Positions 7,438-15,421 of a stretch of 42,080 nucleotides of DNA are shown in pieces (position 1 is the first letter of the stretch; the number at the start of each line of letters is the position of its first letter). A program made the translations under genes and the position numbers. The notes beneath the pieces are model-generated. The model was not told the DNA's origin, did no database searches, and saw nothing but the letters and a program-made list of their open reading frames with translations. The DNA comes from an uncultured Lachnospiraceae bacterium (lineage in GTDB: Bacteria > Bacillota > Clostridia > Lachnospirales > Lachnospiraceae), in assembly GCA_947086895.1 (NCBI GenBank), contig CAMUAR010000030.1:1-42080 (forward strand). The letters are read 5' to 3'.

Positions 7438-10400
7438 ATGTACCATTGCCACGTTCATTTTTATCTTGCAGGTCAGCCGTGCAGAGTATTTGAAATCTTA
7501 AAGGAAATGGCACCGCTTGCGTGTTTTACGCATAAGTTTTTTGAAGGAGAAAACCCACAGCCTGAATACAGTGAAAATATTTCCGAACAGAAGGTAGTAT
7601 TTGCAAATCTGGAAGGAATTGCCCGGGAAAAAGTACAGCCGTTTCTTGCGTCATACAGGGAGAGCAGCGCAGAGCTTATTGTACTTGCAGGTTATGGTCA
7701 GATTTCTTTTTTTGAGGAGGATTTTTCAGGGATCAAAGATATTTGGACATTGCCGATGAGCGATGGAGAAATTCGGTTTCGTTTAAGACAGTGGCAGGAA
7801 ACATATAAACTTCAAAAGGATTTTTTGCAGGAGGCTCATTATCTGGATGCCACAATCAATAATATTCCGAATTTGATCTGGTACAAGGATAAGAATGGGA
7901 TACATAAAAAGGTGAACGACAGCTTCTGCCGGACAGTCGGCAAAGAGAAATGGCAGGTAGAAGGTCAAGGTCACGCTTATATTTGGGATGTTGAGCAGGA
8001 CGACCCCGCATGTATTGAATCAGAGCAGGAGGTTATGAGCAAAAGAACTACTTGCATATCTGAGGAGACCATCTTAACCGGAGGTGGAACAAGAACACTC
8101 ACTACATATAAATCTCCTTTGTACGATCTTGATGGAAGTGTGATGGGTACCGTTGGAGTCGCGATTGATGTGACAAAAGAACGTGCATACAAGCAGGAAT
8201 TAATAAGAAAAAATCGGATGATGGAGCAGATCTTTAAAACGATAGACTGCGGCGTTATGTGGCATTCGCTTGACGGAAAACATGTTTTAAGCATCAATCG
8301 GGCCGCGCTCAAAATTTTGGGATACGAATCTCAGGAAGAACTTGAAGCGGAAGGCTTTGATATGGTTGCTCCATCTGTGATAGAAGAGGATAAGCCAAAA
8401 CTTAGAGAAAATATTAATGTGCTGCATGAAAAAGGCGATATGGTCAGTGTGGAGTACCGGGTGCGCCACAAAAATGGAGAAATTATCCATGTTATGGGTA
8501 ATGTTAAACTTTTGGAAGAGAACGGCGAATTGTACTATCAGCGCTTTCTTTTGGACTGCACTGCGCAGAAACTTGAGGAGAAGAAAAAAGAAAGACGCCA
8601 GATGGAACTTATTCAGGCGCTTGGTATTGATTACAACCTTGTTTGTTATTTTGATCTTGATGAGGGAACAGGAGTGCCTCTTCGAATTGATGACAGCCCA
8701 AAAGGTATGTTTGGCACAGCATTTGACGCTGGTCTGTCGTTTGAGGAGAGCATGGAACAATATATAGAAAATTTCGTGTATGTCGAGGATCAAAAAATGC
8801 TGCGGGAGTCCATTCAGCAGGATAAAATCATCTCGGAACTGACAGAAAAGCACTTGCATTATGTGAATTATCGCATTGTGCTGGACGGAAAGATTTTTTA
8901 TTACCGAATGAAGATTGTCCGGGCAGGGGAGTGGGATGAAAACCATGGTATCGTTCTTGGCATCCGAAGTGTGGATGAGGAAATCCAAGCCGAGCTGGAG
9001 AAGAAAAGTCTGCTGGAAGATGCACTTGCACAGGCAAACAGGGCAAGTAAGGCAAAAAGTATTTTCCTCTCCAATATGTCGCATGATATTCGAACTCCAA
9101 TGAACGCAATCGTTGGTTTTACAGCGTTGGCAATAACGCATTCCGACCATAAAGAGCAGGTTGAGGAGTACTTAAAGAAAATTATGACTTCAGGGAATCA
9201 TCTGTTAAGTTTAATCAACGATGTGTTAGATATGAGCCGTATTGAGAGCGGAAAAATGCATTTGGATGAAAAACCATGTCGTCTGCCGGATATTCTGCAT
9301 GGATTGCGCAATATTTTACAGGCGGATATCTATGCGAAACAGCTTGAATTATATATTGATACCGTAGATATTATGGATGAGGATATCTACTGCGATAAGC
9401 TCAGGTTAAACCAAGTGCTGTTAAATCTGTTAAGCAATGCGGTTAAGTACACAAAAGCAGGCGGTATTATCAGTCTGAGAATCACGGAGAAAACGGGTGC
9501 TCCAGAGGGATGTGCAAGGTATGAATTCTATATTAAAGACACTGGAATTGGTATGAGCGAAGAGTTTGTAGCACATATATTTGAACCGTTTGAGAGAGAA
9601 AAGAGCAGCACAATCAGCGGAATACAGGGAACGGGTCTTGGAATGGCAATCACAAAAAATATTGTGGATATGATGAATGGCTCGATCGAAGTAAGAAGCG
9701 AACAAAATGTAGGTACAGAAATTACACTTGGTTTGACGTTCCGAGTGCATTCAAATGGCGAGAAACAGCTGGATATCCCTGAGTTGAAAGGAAGCAGAGC
9801 GCTTGTTGTGGATGATGATTTCAATACCTGCGATAGTGTGTCTTATATGCTGACACAGCTTGGAATGCGCGCAGAGTGGACAATGTCTGGAAAAGAAGCA
9901 GTGCTTCGCACCCGCCAGGCATTAACAAGAGGAGATAATTACTGCGTGTACCTTTTGGATTGGATGCTGCCTGATATAAACGGCGTTGAGGTAGCGCGAA
10001 GGATACGCAAGGAGATGGGAGAGGATGTTCCAATTATCGTTTTGACGGCTTATGACTGGTCTGATATCGAGGAGGAAGCAAGAGAGGCGGGCGTTACGGC
10101 ATTTTGCAGCAAACCGCTGTTTTTATCAGAACTTAGAAGCTGTCTATATTCGGCAGTAAGCACAAAGGAAGAAAAGAAAGAGAAGACAAGCAAGAAATCA
10201 GAAAAAGTCAAAACAGGACGAATTCTGCTTGCGGAAGATAATGAGCTGAATCAGGAGATTGCTACAGCAATTTTAGGAGATGCGGGATTTGAGACGGAAG
10301 TTGCAAGCAATGGACAGATCGCAGTAGAAATGTTAAAGGAATCAGAGCCGGGTTATTATCAGCTTGTTCTGATGGATGTGCGCATGCCAGTGATGGACGG

Positions 10401-10590
10401 CTACGAGGCGACAAAAGCGATCCGCAGTTTAGAGAATAAAGACTTGGCTTTAATTCCAATTCTGGCAATGACAGCGAACGCATTTGAGGAGGATAAACAG
10501 GCGGCGCTGGAGTGCGGTATGAACGGTCATTTAGCAAAACCAATCGATGTTGAAGCTCTGTTTAAAATGCTGGATCGTATGATGGATTAA
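7438..10590 (+). CDS. soluble hybrid histidine kinase with PAS and two receiver domains
   Basis: A 1,050-residue sensor kinase. Residues 1-120 are a receiver-like module without a clear phospho-acceptor. PAS-type domains follow at about 135-260 and 265-380, with a third less certain one at about 390-510. The kinase core has the phospho-accepting His549 (SHDIRTPMNA) and an ATPase domain with NLLSNAVKYT, DTGIGM and GTGLGMAI. Receiver 1 (about 784-905) carries Asp841 (LLDWMLPD) and receiver 2 (about 925-1048) carries Asp980 (LMDVRMPVMDG). There is no signal peptide or membrane span, so it is cytosolic. No HPt or DNA-binding response regulator lies in the window, so its output partner is elsewhere. 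Its signal is unknown. The start has a G-rich ribosome site (ctaggggg). Confidence 0.93.
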   Translation: MYHCHVHFYLAGQPCRVFEILKEMAPLACFTHKFFEGENPQPEYSENISEQKVVFANLEGIAREKVQPFLASYRESSAELIVLAGYGQISFFEEDFSGIKDIWTLPMSDGEIRFRLRQWQETYKLQKDFLQEAHYLDATINNIPNLIWYKDKNGIHKKVNDSFCRTVGKEKWQVEGQGHAYIWDVEQDDPACIESEQEVMSKRTTCISEETILTGGGTRTLTTYKSPLYDLDGSVMGTVGVAIDVTKERAYKQELIRKNRMMEQIFKTIDCGVMWHSLDGKHVLSINRAALKILGYESQEELEAEGFDMVAPSVIEEDKPKLRENINVLHEKGDMVSVEYRVRHKNGEIIHVMGNVKLLEENGELYYQRFLLDCTAQKLEEKKKERRQMELIQALGIDYNLVCYFDLDEGTGVPLRIDDSPKGMFGTAFDAGLSFEESMEQYIENFVYVEDQKMLRESIQQDKIISELTEKHLHYVNYRIVLDGKIFYYRMKIVRAGEWDENHGIVLGIRSVDEEIQAELEKKSLLEDALAQANRASKAKSIFLSNMSHDIRTPMNAIVGFTALAITHSDHKEQVEEYLKKIMTSGNHLLSLINDVLDMSRIESGKMHLDEKPCRLPDILHGLRNILQADIYAKQLELYIDTVDIMDEDIYCDKLRLNQVLLNLLSNAVKYTKAGGIISLRITEKTGAPEGCARYEFYIKDTGIGMSEEFVAHIFEPFEREKSSTISGIQGTGLGMAITKNIVDMMNGSIEVRSEQNVGTEITLGLTFRVHSNGEKQLDIPELKGSRALVVDDDFNTCDSVSYMLTQLGMRAEWTMSGKEAVLRTRQALTRGDNYCVYLLDWMLPDINGVEVARRIRKEMGEDVPIIVLTAYDWSDIEEEAREAGVTAFCSKPLFLSELRSCLYSAVSTKEEKKEKTSKKSEKVKTGRILLAEDNELNQEIATAILGDAGFETEVASNGQIAVEMLKESEPGYYQLVLMDVRMPVMDGYEATKAIRSLENKDLALIPILAMTANAFEEDKQAALECGMNGHLAKPIDVEALFKMLDRMMD

Positions 10591-10641
10591 ATTGAAACTT
10601 TACGCTGTGATATTTTCATACAATTATAGAAAGGGATCATT

Positions 10642-12519
10642 ATGATATTGCTGCCATTGCCAAAGATATTAGAGGAGAGAAATAAGGGGGAAGCAAACAG
10701 CTTTTTATTAGAGTTCGATGCAGCAATTGTTTTAAAGCCCTCCTGTCCACAAGGCGCGTTTGTTTGCGCACAGATGTTGAGAGAGGAAATTATATCCAGT
10801 GCTGGAATTGATATTGCTGTGACAAAAGGGTGTGATAAAAAGGGAGATATTGTACTGGAGATTGATGAAGAACTTGATGAAAAAAAATATTGTTTGGACG
10901 TGAACGAGGAGAAGGTCTTGCTGCGCGGCGGCAGTCTTTGTTCCTTAAGATGGGGTGTTCAGACATTGCGGCAGCTGTTTCGCCAGTACGCGGCACTTTT
11001 GCCAAATGCCTATATTGAAGATCAGCCGGATTTTGAGAACCGGGGATTTTTTCATGACGTGACAAGAGGGCGCGTGCAGACGCTGACAAATTTAAAAAAG
11101 ATGGTCGATACCATGGTGTTTTACAAATTGAACCAGCTTCAGCTCTATATTGAACACACCTATTTGTTCCGCAGTATGCCGGAGCTTTGGAGAGATGAAA
11201 CGCCGCTTACTTCCGAGGAAATTTTAGAGTTAGATACATACTGTTTTGAGCGCGGGGTTGAGTTGGTGCCATGTTTGGCAAGTTTCGGGCATTTGTATAA
11301 ACTTCTTAGCACGAGAACATACTCGGGTTTGTGTGAGCTGCAGGGGAGCGCAGGACGGGAATTTTCTTTTTGCGACCGCATGGAACATCACACTTTAAAT
11401 GCTGCGGATCCTCGATCAAAGGAATTGGTCTGTGATATGATCGGAGAGTTTATGCAGCTGTTTCGCTCAGATCAATTTAATATTTGCGCAGATGAAACAT
11501 TTGATTTAGGAAAGGACAGAAGTAAAGAGACTGCCGAAAAGGTAGGGCGAAGCCAAATGTATGCAGAATTTGTTAAAGATTTGTTTGATTTTTTGATCAG
11601 GCAAGGGAAAAAACCGATGTTTTGGGGAGATATTATCTGTGAAAGCCCAGAACTGTTAGAAACGTTCCCAAAAGAAGTTGTATGTCTTTCCTGGGGATAT
11701 TCGGAGAAACAAAAAGATACAGAGGTAAAAACTTTATACGAAACTGGAACAAAACAATATGTATGCCCTGGAACGCGGGGGTGGAATCACTGGACAAATC
11801 AAATAAGGCACAGTTATAACAATATTGTTAGAATGTGCAGTTATGGAAGAAAATATCAGGCAGTTGGGGTATTAAATACCGATTGGGGCGATTACGGTCA
11901 TATCAATGATCCTGTGTTTTCTGTTCCTGGTTTGATTTATGGCGCCGTTTTTTCATGGGGAGATGCGGACATTGATTTTGATGAGATCAACCGCCAAATT
12001 TCAATTTTGGAATTTAAAGATGCGTCTGGCAGGCTGACGGATTGCCTTGCAAAAATCAGTGATGCGGAAGTATTTGGATGGACGGATGCTGTGCAGGTAA
12101 AAGAATGGTCGCAGAAAGATAAAGACGCAGGAGAAATTTTGGAAAAGTTCCAAAATAATGAAGAACGTTTTTTGGCGGGAAGCAAAAAAGCGAAGGAACT
12201 GAAAAAAGAATTGATTCAGATCAGCCGCAGTATGGAACATGGCAGCAGGTCAATCATTGCCTGTGCATTGGTTTCTTTACGGATGATTGAACTGTGGAAT
12301 GAGATTGGTCAGTATCTTGTAAATATGGGGAAGGATTTACAAAAGGAGCAGAAAAAGGATTGGCATTGTCTGGCAGATGAACTGGAGGAAAGTCTTTTTT
12401 ACTACAAAAAGTATTGGAGAGAAAACAGCAAGGAAGGCGACCTTGCAAAAATATCGGATGTGTTTTTCTGGTATGCAGACTTGATGCGCAGTCACGGGGA
12501 AGTATTTATTTATGAATAG
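10642..12519 (+). CDS. glycoside hydrolase family 20 beta-N-acetylhexosaminidase
   Basis: A 625-residue GH20 enzyme, which removes terminal beta-linked N-acetylhexosamine using the substrate acetamido group as nucleophile. An N-terminal GH20b-like domain (about 1-130) precedes the barrel, which starts near RGFFHDVTRGRVQT. The catalytic Asp-Glu pair is D284-E285 in FNICADETFDLG, and NTDWGDYGH is the late-barrel substrate-site segment. There is no signal peptide, so it should act inside the cell on imported glycans or recycled cell-wall sugars. It stands alone after the sensor kinase (51 bp gap) with its own ribosome site (agaaaggg). Exact substrate is not visible. Confidence 0.88.
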   Translation: MILLPLPKILEERNKGEANSFLLEFDAAIVLKPSCPQGAFVCAQMLREEIISSAGIDIAVTKGCDKKGDIVLEIDEELDEKKYCLDVNEEKVLLRGGSLCSLRWGVQTLRQLFRQYAALLPNAYIEDQPDFENRGFFHDVTRGRVQTLTNLKKMVDTMVFYKLNQLQLYIEHTYLFRSMPELWRDETPLTSEEILELDTYCFERGVELVPCLASFGHLYKLLSTRTYSGLCELQGSAGREFSFCDRMEHHTLNAADPRSKELVCDMIGEFMQLFRSDQFNICADETFDLGKDRSKETAEKVGRSQMYAEFVKDLFDFLIRQGKKPMFWGDIICESPELLETFPKEVVCLSWGYSEKQKDTEVKTLYETGTKQYVCPGTRGWNHWTNQIRHSYNNIVRMCSYGRKYQAVGVLNTDWGDYGHINDPVFSVPGLIYGAVFSWGDADIDFDEINRQISILEFKDASGRLTDCLAKISDAEVFGWTDAVQVKEWSQKDKDAGEILEKFQNNEERFLAGSKKAKELKKELIQISRSMEHGSRSIIACALVSLRMIELWNEIGQYLVNMGKDLQKEQKKDWHCLADELEESLFYYKKYWRENSKEGDLAKISDVFFWYADLMRSHGEVFIYE

Positions 12520-12585
12520 AGAAATAACAGTTACGGTTTCTGACTTTCCGTGTGAGGACAAAAAGTAATACCAATAAAAAACTTG

Positions 12586-12614
12586 TTGACAAATCAAATA
12601 CTCATCAGTATAAT
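12586..12614 (+). promoter_or_regulatory. sigma-A promoter of yceD-rpmF
   Basis: A perfect consensus promoter: TTGACA (12586-12591), a 17-bp spacer and TATAAT (12609-12614). Expected transcription start is about 12621, some 55 bases before the yceD ATG. Such strength suits a ribosomal-protein operon. Confidence 0.9.
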
Positions 12615-12676
12615 ACAAGCAGTGTCTATTTTTCAGGGTGTATTTGCGCCTTTTTGCCGCAGGCGGGGGTATCGTT

Positions 12677-13204
12677 ATGCTTATCAGCTTATCGGAAGTG
12701 ATGAACTGCAGAGATCAGGAAATAAAGATGTCTGTACCAATCGGGTTTGATGTGTTCCATCAGAGCAAAGCGGAATATCCAGTATATGAAAAGTCCGAGC
12801 TTTCGTTGCTGCTTATAAGCGATGCCGCAAAAAAGGTTCGTATCAGCGCACAGGCAAAGATTGTGCTGAAAGCCCCGTGTGACCGGTGTCTTGAGGAGGT
12901 GGAGCTTCCGTTTGATCTTTGCATTGAACAGGAAGTTGATTTTTCAAGAACTGGACAGGAGCAGGCGGAAGAATTAGACGAAAAAGCATATATCTCTGGG
13001 TTTGACTTGGATACGGATCAGCTTGTCTTTGAGGAGCTGCTGGTTGCGTTTCCAGCGAAGGTGCTCTGCTTTGAGGACTGTAAGGGAATCTGTGGAGTAT
13101 GCGGGGCGAATTTAAACAGCGGCGAGTGCGGCTGCGACCGCACGGCGCTTGATCCAAGGATGACCGCGATCTGGGATATTTTTAACAATTTTAAGGAGGT
13201 GTAA
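12677..13204 (+). CDS. yceD: YceD family protein (DUF177), large-subunit rRNA accumulation
   Basis: A 175-residue DUF177 protein of the family needed for normal 23S rRNA levels in other bacteria, almost always encoded just before rpmF, as here. It has CDRCLEEVELPF in the middle and a Cys-rich end (CEDCKGICGVCG then CGC) that looks metal-binding. I place the start at ATG 12677, behind GGCGGGGG; a GTG at 12638 lies only some 17 bases after the predicted transcription start. Three bases separate the stop from the rpmF ATG, with the rpmF ribosome site inside this gene's end. Confidence 0.9.
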   Translation: MLISLSEVMNCRDQEIKMSVPIGFDVFHQSKAEYPVYEKSELSLLLISDAAKKVRISAQAKIVLKAPCDRCLEEVELPFDLCIEQEVDFSRTGQEQAEELDEKAYISGFDLDTDQLVFEELLVAFPAKVLCFEDCKGICGVCGANLNSGECGCDRTALDPRMTAIWDIFNNFKEV

Positions 13205-13207
13205 AGT

Positions 13208-13393
13208 ATGGGAGCAATTTGTCCAAAGAATAAACATTCCAAGGCAAGAAGAGACAGCCGCAGGGCAAACTGGAAGATGTCTGTGCCAAACCTTGTAAAG
13301 TGCAGCAGCTGCGGGGCGTTGATGATTCCTCACAGGGTATGCAAGGCATGCGGTTCGTACAATAAAAAGAAAATCATTACCACTGCAGAGTAA
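13208..13393 (+). CDS. rpmF: 50S ribosomal protein bL32
   Basis: A 61-residue basic protein of the large ribosomal subunit. The start MGAICPKNKHSKARRDSRRA is the bL32 signature. A zinc ribbon is present as CSSC and CKAC, so this is the zinc-binding form. The ribosome site TAAGGAGGTG is near-perfect. A strong terminator follows at once. Confidence 0.97.
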   Translation: MGAICPKNKHSKARRDSRRANWKMSVPNLVKCSSCGALMIPHRVCKACGSYNKKKIITTAE

Positions 13394-13408
13394 TGATTTA
13401 AACAAAAA

Positions 13409-13438
13409 AGCCCCGCATTATAAATGCGGGGCTTTTTT
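13409..13438 (+). terminator. intrinsic terminator after rpmF
   Basis: GCCCCGCATT (13410-13419) pairs perfectly with AATGCGGGGC (13423-13432) around a three-base loop. Six T follow (13433-13438), and A residues precede the stem, so it could work in both directions. Confidence 0.95.
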
Positions 13439-13439
13439 A

Positions 13440-13678
13440 TGCACACGGGTACCTGAGTGAAATTTGTCAGCAGAAGCTGCAGGGTGTCCAGCGCGAGTAG
13501 GGAGAAGATGAATCTTTTCTACTTGATTGCACAGACCCGCGCAGAAAAACCGCTCTGGCGGCGCACGAGCCGCGAACAACTGCAAAAACAAGAAAGGAAG
13601 ATTCGCCAAACAATATAAGCCCCATGCGGGAAACAGAGAAAAATATTCTTGTCAGGGGGCATTAAGAAAGGAATTTTA
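13440..13678. other. intergenic region without recognised gene
   Basis: About 240 bp lie between the rpmF terminator and the thioredoxin-like gene. Visible structure includes CCGC-TCTG-GCGG near 13550-13561 and a bulged pairing around 13495-13523. No riboswitch class I know is recognisable, and no promoter is clear. A GGGAGA-containing part loosely resembles the dispersed repeat, but too weakly to assign. Confidence 0.3.
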
Positions 13679-14362
13679 ATGGATATAAAAAGAAAAAAAT
13701 GGAATGTGATAAAGTTTGCATTGATAATGTCTTTTGCTCTTTGTGCTGTTGGATGCGGCGATAAGCAAGAGGAACCGTTCAATGGCGATACACAGAAAGA
13801 ATCGCTGGATGGTGATAAACAGGAAGAATTGTTGGACAGCGACGAACAAGAAGGATTATTCGATGGTGATAAGCAGGAAGAAAACGAGGTGGATAAGCCT
13901 GCTGAGCTTGAAACATTTGAGACAAAAACATTAGATGACAAAACTTTTACACAGGATGATCTTGCGCAAAAAGATGTGACAGTGATCAATTTCTGGTCTA
14001 TAACATGCGGTCCGTGTATTTCTGAAATGCCGGATCTTGCGGATTTTGCGAAGCAGCTTCCAGACAACGTCCAGCTGATTACCGTTTGTCTGGATGCTAT
14101 TTATGCTCCTGATTATGTAGAAAACATACTGGAAACCGCAGGATATGAAGGAATTACGATCATTGATTGGGATGATAATTTTAAGAAAGTCTGCAATGAA
14201 ATTATGTATACGCCTACAACAATTCTTGTAGATCAGAATGGAAAGATAGTGGGAGAGAGTATTATCGGTGCTCCAAAAATTCTGTCAGAGACATATACAG
14301 AAGCGATTAATGACGCGCTGGAAGCAATGGGAAAGGAAACAATCGGGGATGAAGAAAAATAA
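13679..14362 (+). CDS. TlpA-like thioredoxin-fold lipoprotein
   Basis: A 227-residue exported thiol-disulfide protein. Basic residues and a hydrophobic stretch lead to a lipobox (AVGC), so it should be lipid-anchored outside the membrane. An acidic linker of four 9-residue repeats follows (LDGDKQEEL type, nucleotides 13778-13885). The thioredoxin fold has the active site WSITCGPC and the cis-proline segment YTPTTILVDQNG. I chose ATG 13679, preceded by AAGAAAGGA; an upstream start at 13649 would place extra residues before the signal peptide. The gene overlaps the next by 14 bp, giving a tight three-gene unit with a membrane ferredoxin. Confidence 0.9.
   Translation: MDIKRKKWNVIKFALIMSFALCAVGCGDKQEEPFNGDTQKESLDGDKQEELLDSDEQEGLFDGDKQEENEVDKPAELETFETKTLDDKTFTQDDLAQKDVTVINFWSITCGPCISEMPDLADFAKQLPDNVQLITVCLDAIYAPDYVENILETAGYEGITIIDWDDNFKKVCNEIMYTPTTILVDQNGKIVGESIIGAPKILSETYTEAINDALEAMGKETIGDEEK
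13778..13885 (+). repeat. four 27-bp in-frame repeats in tlpA-like gene
   Basis: Four 9-residue units (FNGDTQKES, LDGDKQEEL, LDSDEQEGL, FDGDKQEEN) follow directly on a partial unit (GDKQEEP) after the lipid-attachment cysteine. They form an acidic, flexible spacer between membrane anchor and thioredoxin domain. Copy number probably varies between strains. Confidence 0.85.
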
Positions 14363-14519
14363 AGCGGAAAGCCAAAAGAGACGAACTGCTCTTGCAGCGC
14401 GCTGGTGTATCTTGGCTGTCTCTGTTTTATTTCTTATCGCAGGCGCAGTGAAAAAGGAATATCTTGAAGTTTTGCAGAAAGCGGTGAGGATATGTTTGGA
14501 GTGCATCGGGATCGGATAA
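14349..14519 (+). CDS. small membrane CxxC protein (CD1871A-like)
   Basis: A 56-residue protein with a basic start (MKKNKAESQKRR), one membrane span (about 19-35) and a C-terminal CLECIGIG, a CxxC motif that ends the protein. It matches, by pattern and place, the small CD1871A-family CxxC proteins seen between TlpA-like and 4Fe-4S membrane proteins in Clostridia; this is from memory, not a search. It starts inside the end of the tlpA-like gene (GGGGATG context) and overlaps the next gene by 28 bp, so translation is probably coupled. A thiol relay between the neighbours is possible but inferred. Confidence 0.75.
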   Translation: MKKNKAESQKRRTALAARWCILAVSVLFLIAGAVKKEYLEVLQKAVRICLECIGIG

Positions 14520-15394
14520 AAAGTGCAGAGAGAAAAAAGAAACTATCGTTTCAGCGAATTTGCCAGCTTGCATTTGCTGTGCTGATCAACGGGTATATGG
14601 CAGGCTTTTTGAAAGGAAAAATATTTACTGGATCGAGCAAAGCAATCTGTGTTCCAGTATTAAATTGTTATTCGTGTCCCGGCGCATTAGGTGCTTGTCC
14701 GATCGGCTCTTTGCAGGCTGCACTTGGTGGACCAAAGCGTCATTTTCCGTTTTATGTGTTAGGAACAATAATGCTTTTTGGGGTAGTGTTAGGGCGCGTA
14801 GTATGCGGTCTTGTATGTCCGTTTGGTCTTTTGCAGGATCTGTTATACAAAATTCCAATTAAGAAGATAACAGTGTCAAAAAAGATTGATCGGCCGATGA
14901 GATATTTAAAATATCTTGTTCTGATTGCATTGGTGCTTCTTCCTTTGTTTTTTGCAGGTCAAACTGGCATTGCGCCGCCATATTTTTGCAAGTACATTTG
15001 CCCTGCCGGAACGCTTGGCGGCGGTATACCGCATCTTTTGGCAAATGAGACGCTTCGAAAAGCGGCGGGTGTGCTGTTTGGATGGAAAACAATAGTGCTT
15101 GTTTTGATTTTGGTGTTTTCTGTATTGATACATAGACCATTTTGCCGTTATCTCTGCCCTCTGGGAGCATTTTATTCTCTGTTTCATCGTTTTAGTTTTT
15201 ATCAGATGCACTTGGATAAAACATTATGTATCAATTGCAAAAAATGCGAACATTCTTGTCCTATGGGTGTGGAAGTTACAAAAAATATTAACAGTCCAGA
15301 ATGTATCCGCTGCGGGAAATGCAAGTCTGTCTGCCCGGTTCATGCTATTTCTGCAGGAATGAAAGAGAAAGAAAGCAAACGGACAGACGAATGA
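14492..15394 (+). CDS. 4Fe-4S polyferredoxin membrane protein (NapH/CcoG-like)
   Basis: A 300-residue integral membrane iron-sulfur protein. Several hydrophobic spans are visible (about 22-40, 84-105, 140-158, 193-215). Cysteine motifs at the membrane (CYSCPGALGACP, CGLVCPFG, CKYICPAG, CRYLCPLG) are typical of NapH-like proteins. Two cytoplasmic-type ferredoxin clusters follow (CINCKKCEHSCP and CIRCGKCKSVCP). Such proteins move electrons at the membrane. With the upstream TlpA and CxxC proteins it could supply reductant to the outside, but this is inference. It overlaps the 56-residue gene by 28 bp and ends 27 bp from the convergent yprB-like gene. Confidence 0.85.
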   Translation: MFGVHRDRIKSAERKKKLSFQRICQLAFAVLINGYMAGFLKGKIFTGSSKAICVPVLNCYSCPGALGACPIGSLQAALGGPKRHFPFYVLGTIMLFGVVLGRVVCGLVCPFGLLQDLLYKIPIKKITVSKKIDRPMRYLKYLVLIALVLLPLFFAGQTGIAPPYFCKYICPAGTLGGGIPHLLANETLRKAAGVLFGWKTIVLVLILVFSVLIHRPFCRYLCPLGAFYSLFHRFSFYQMHLDKTLCINCKKCEHSCPMGVEVTKNINSPECIRCGKCKSVCPVHAISAGMKEKESKRTDE

Positions 15395-15421
15395 TTTAGA
15401 AATACTTTTTGCAAGACGGTT

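Noticed and set aside
6528..7513. 224- and 241-residue minus-strand ORFs over rarA
   Set aside because: They lie opposite a confident gene, have no domain, and have compositions of shadow frames.
8287..9150. 287-residue minus-strand ORF opposite the histidine kinase
   Set aside because: Opposite a complete multi-domain kinase; no motif or ribosome site.
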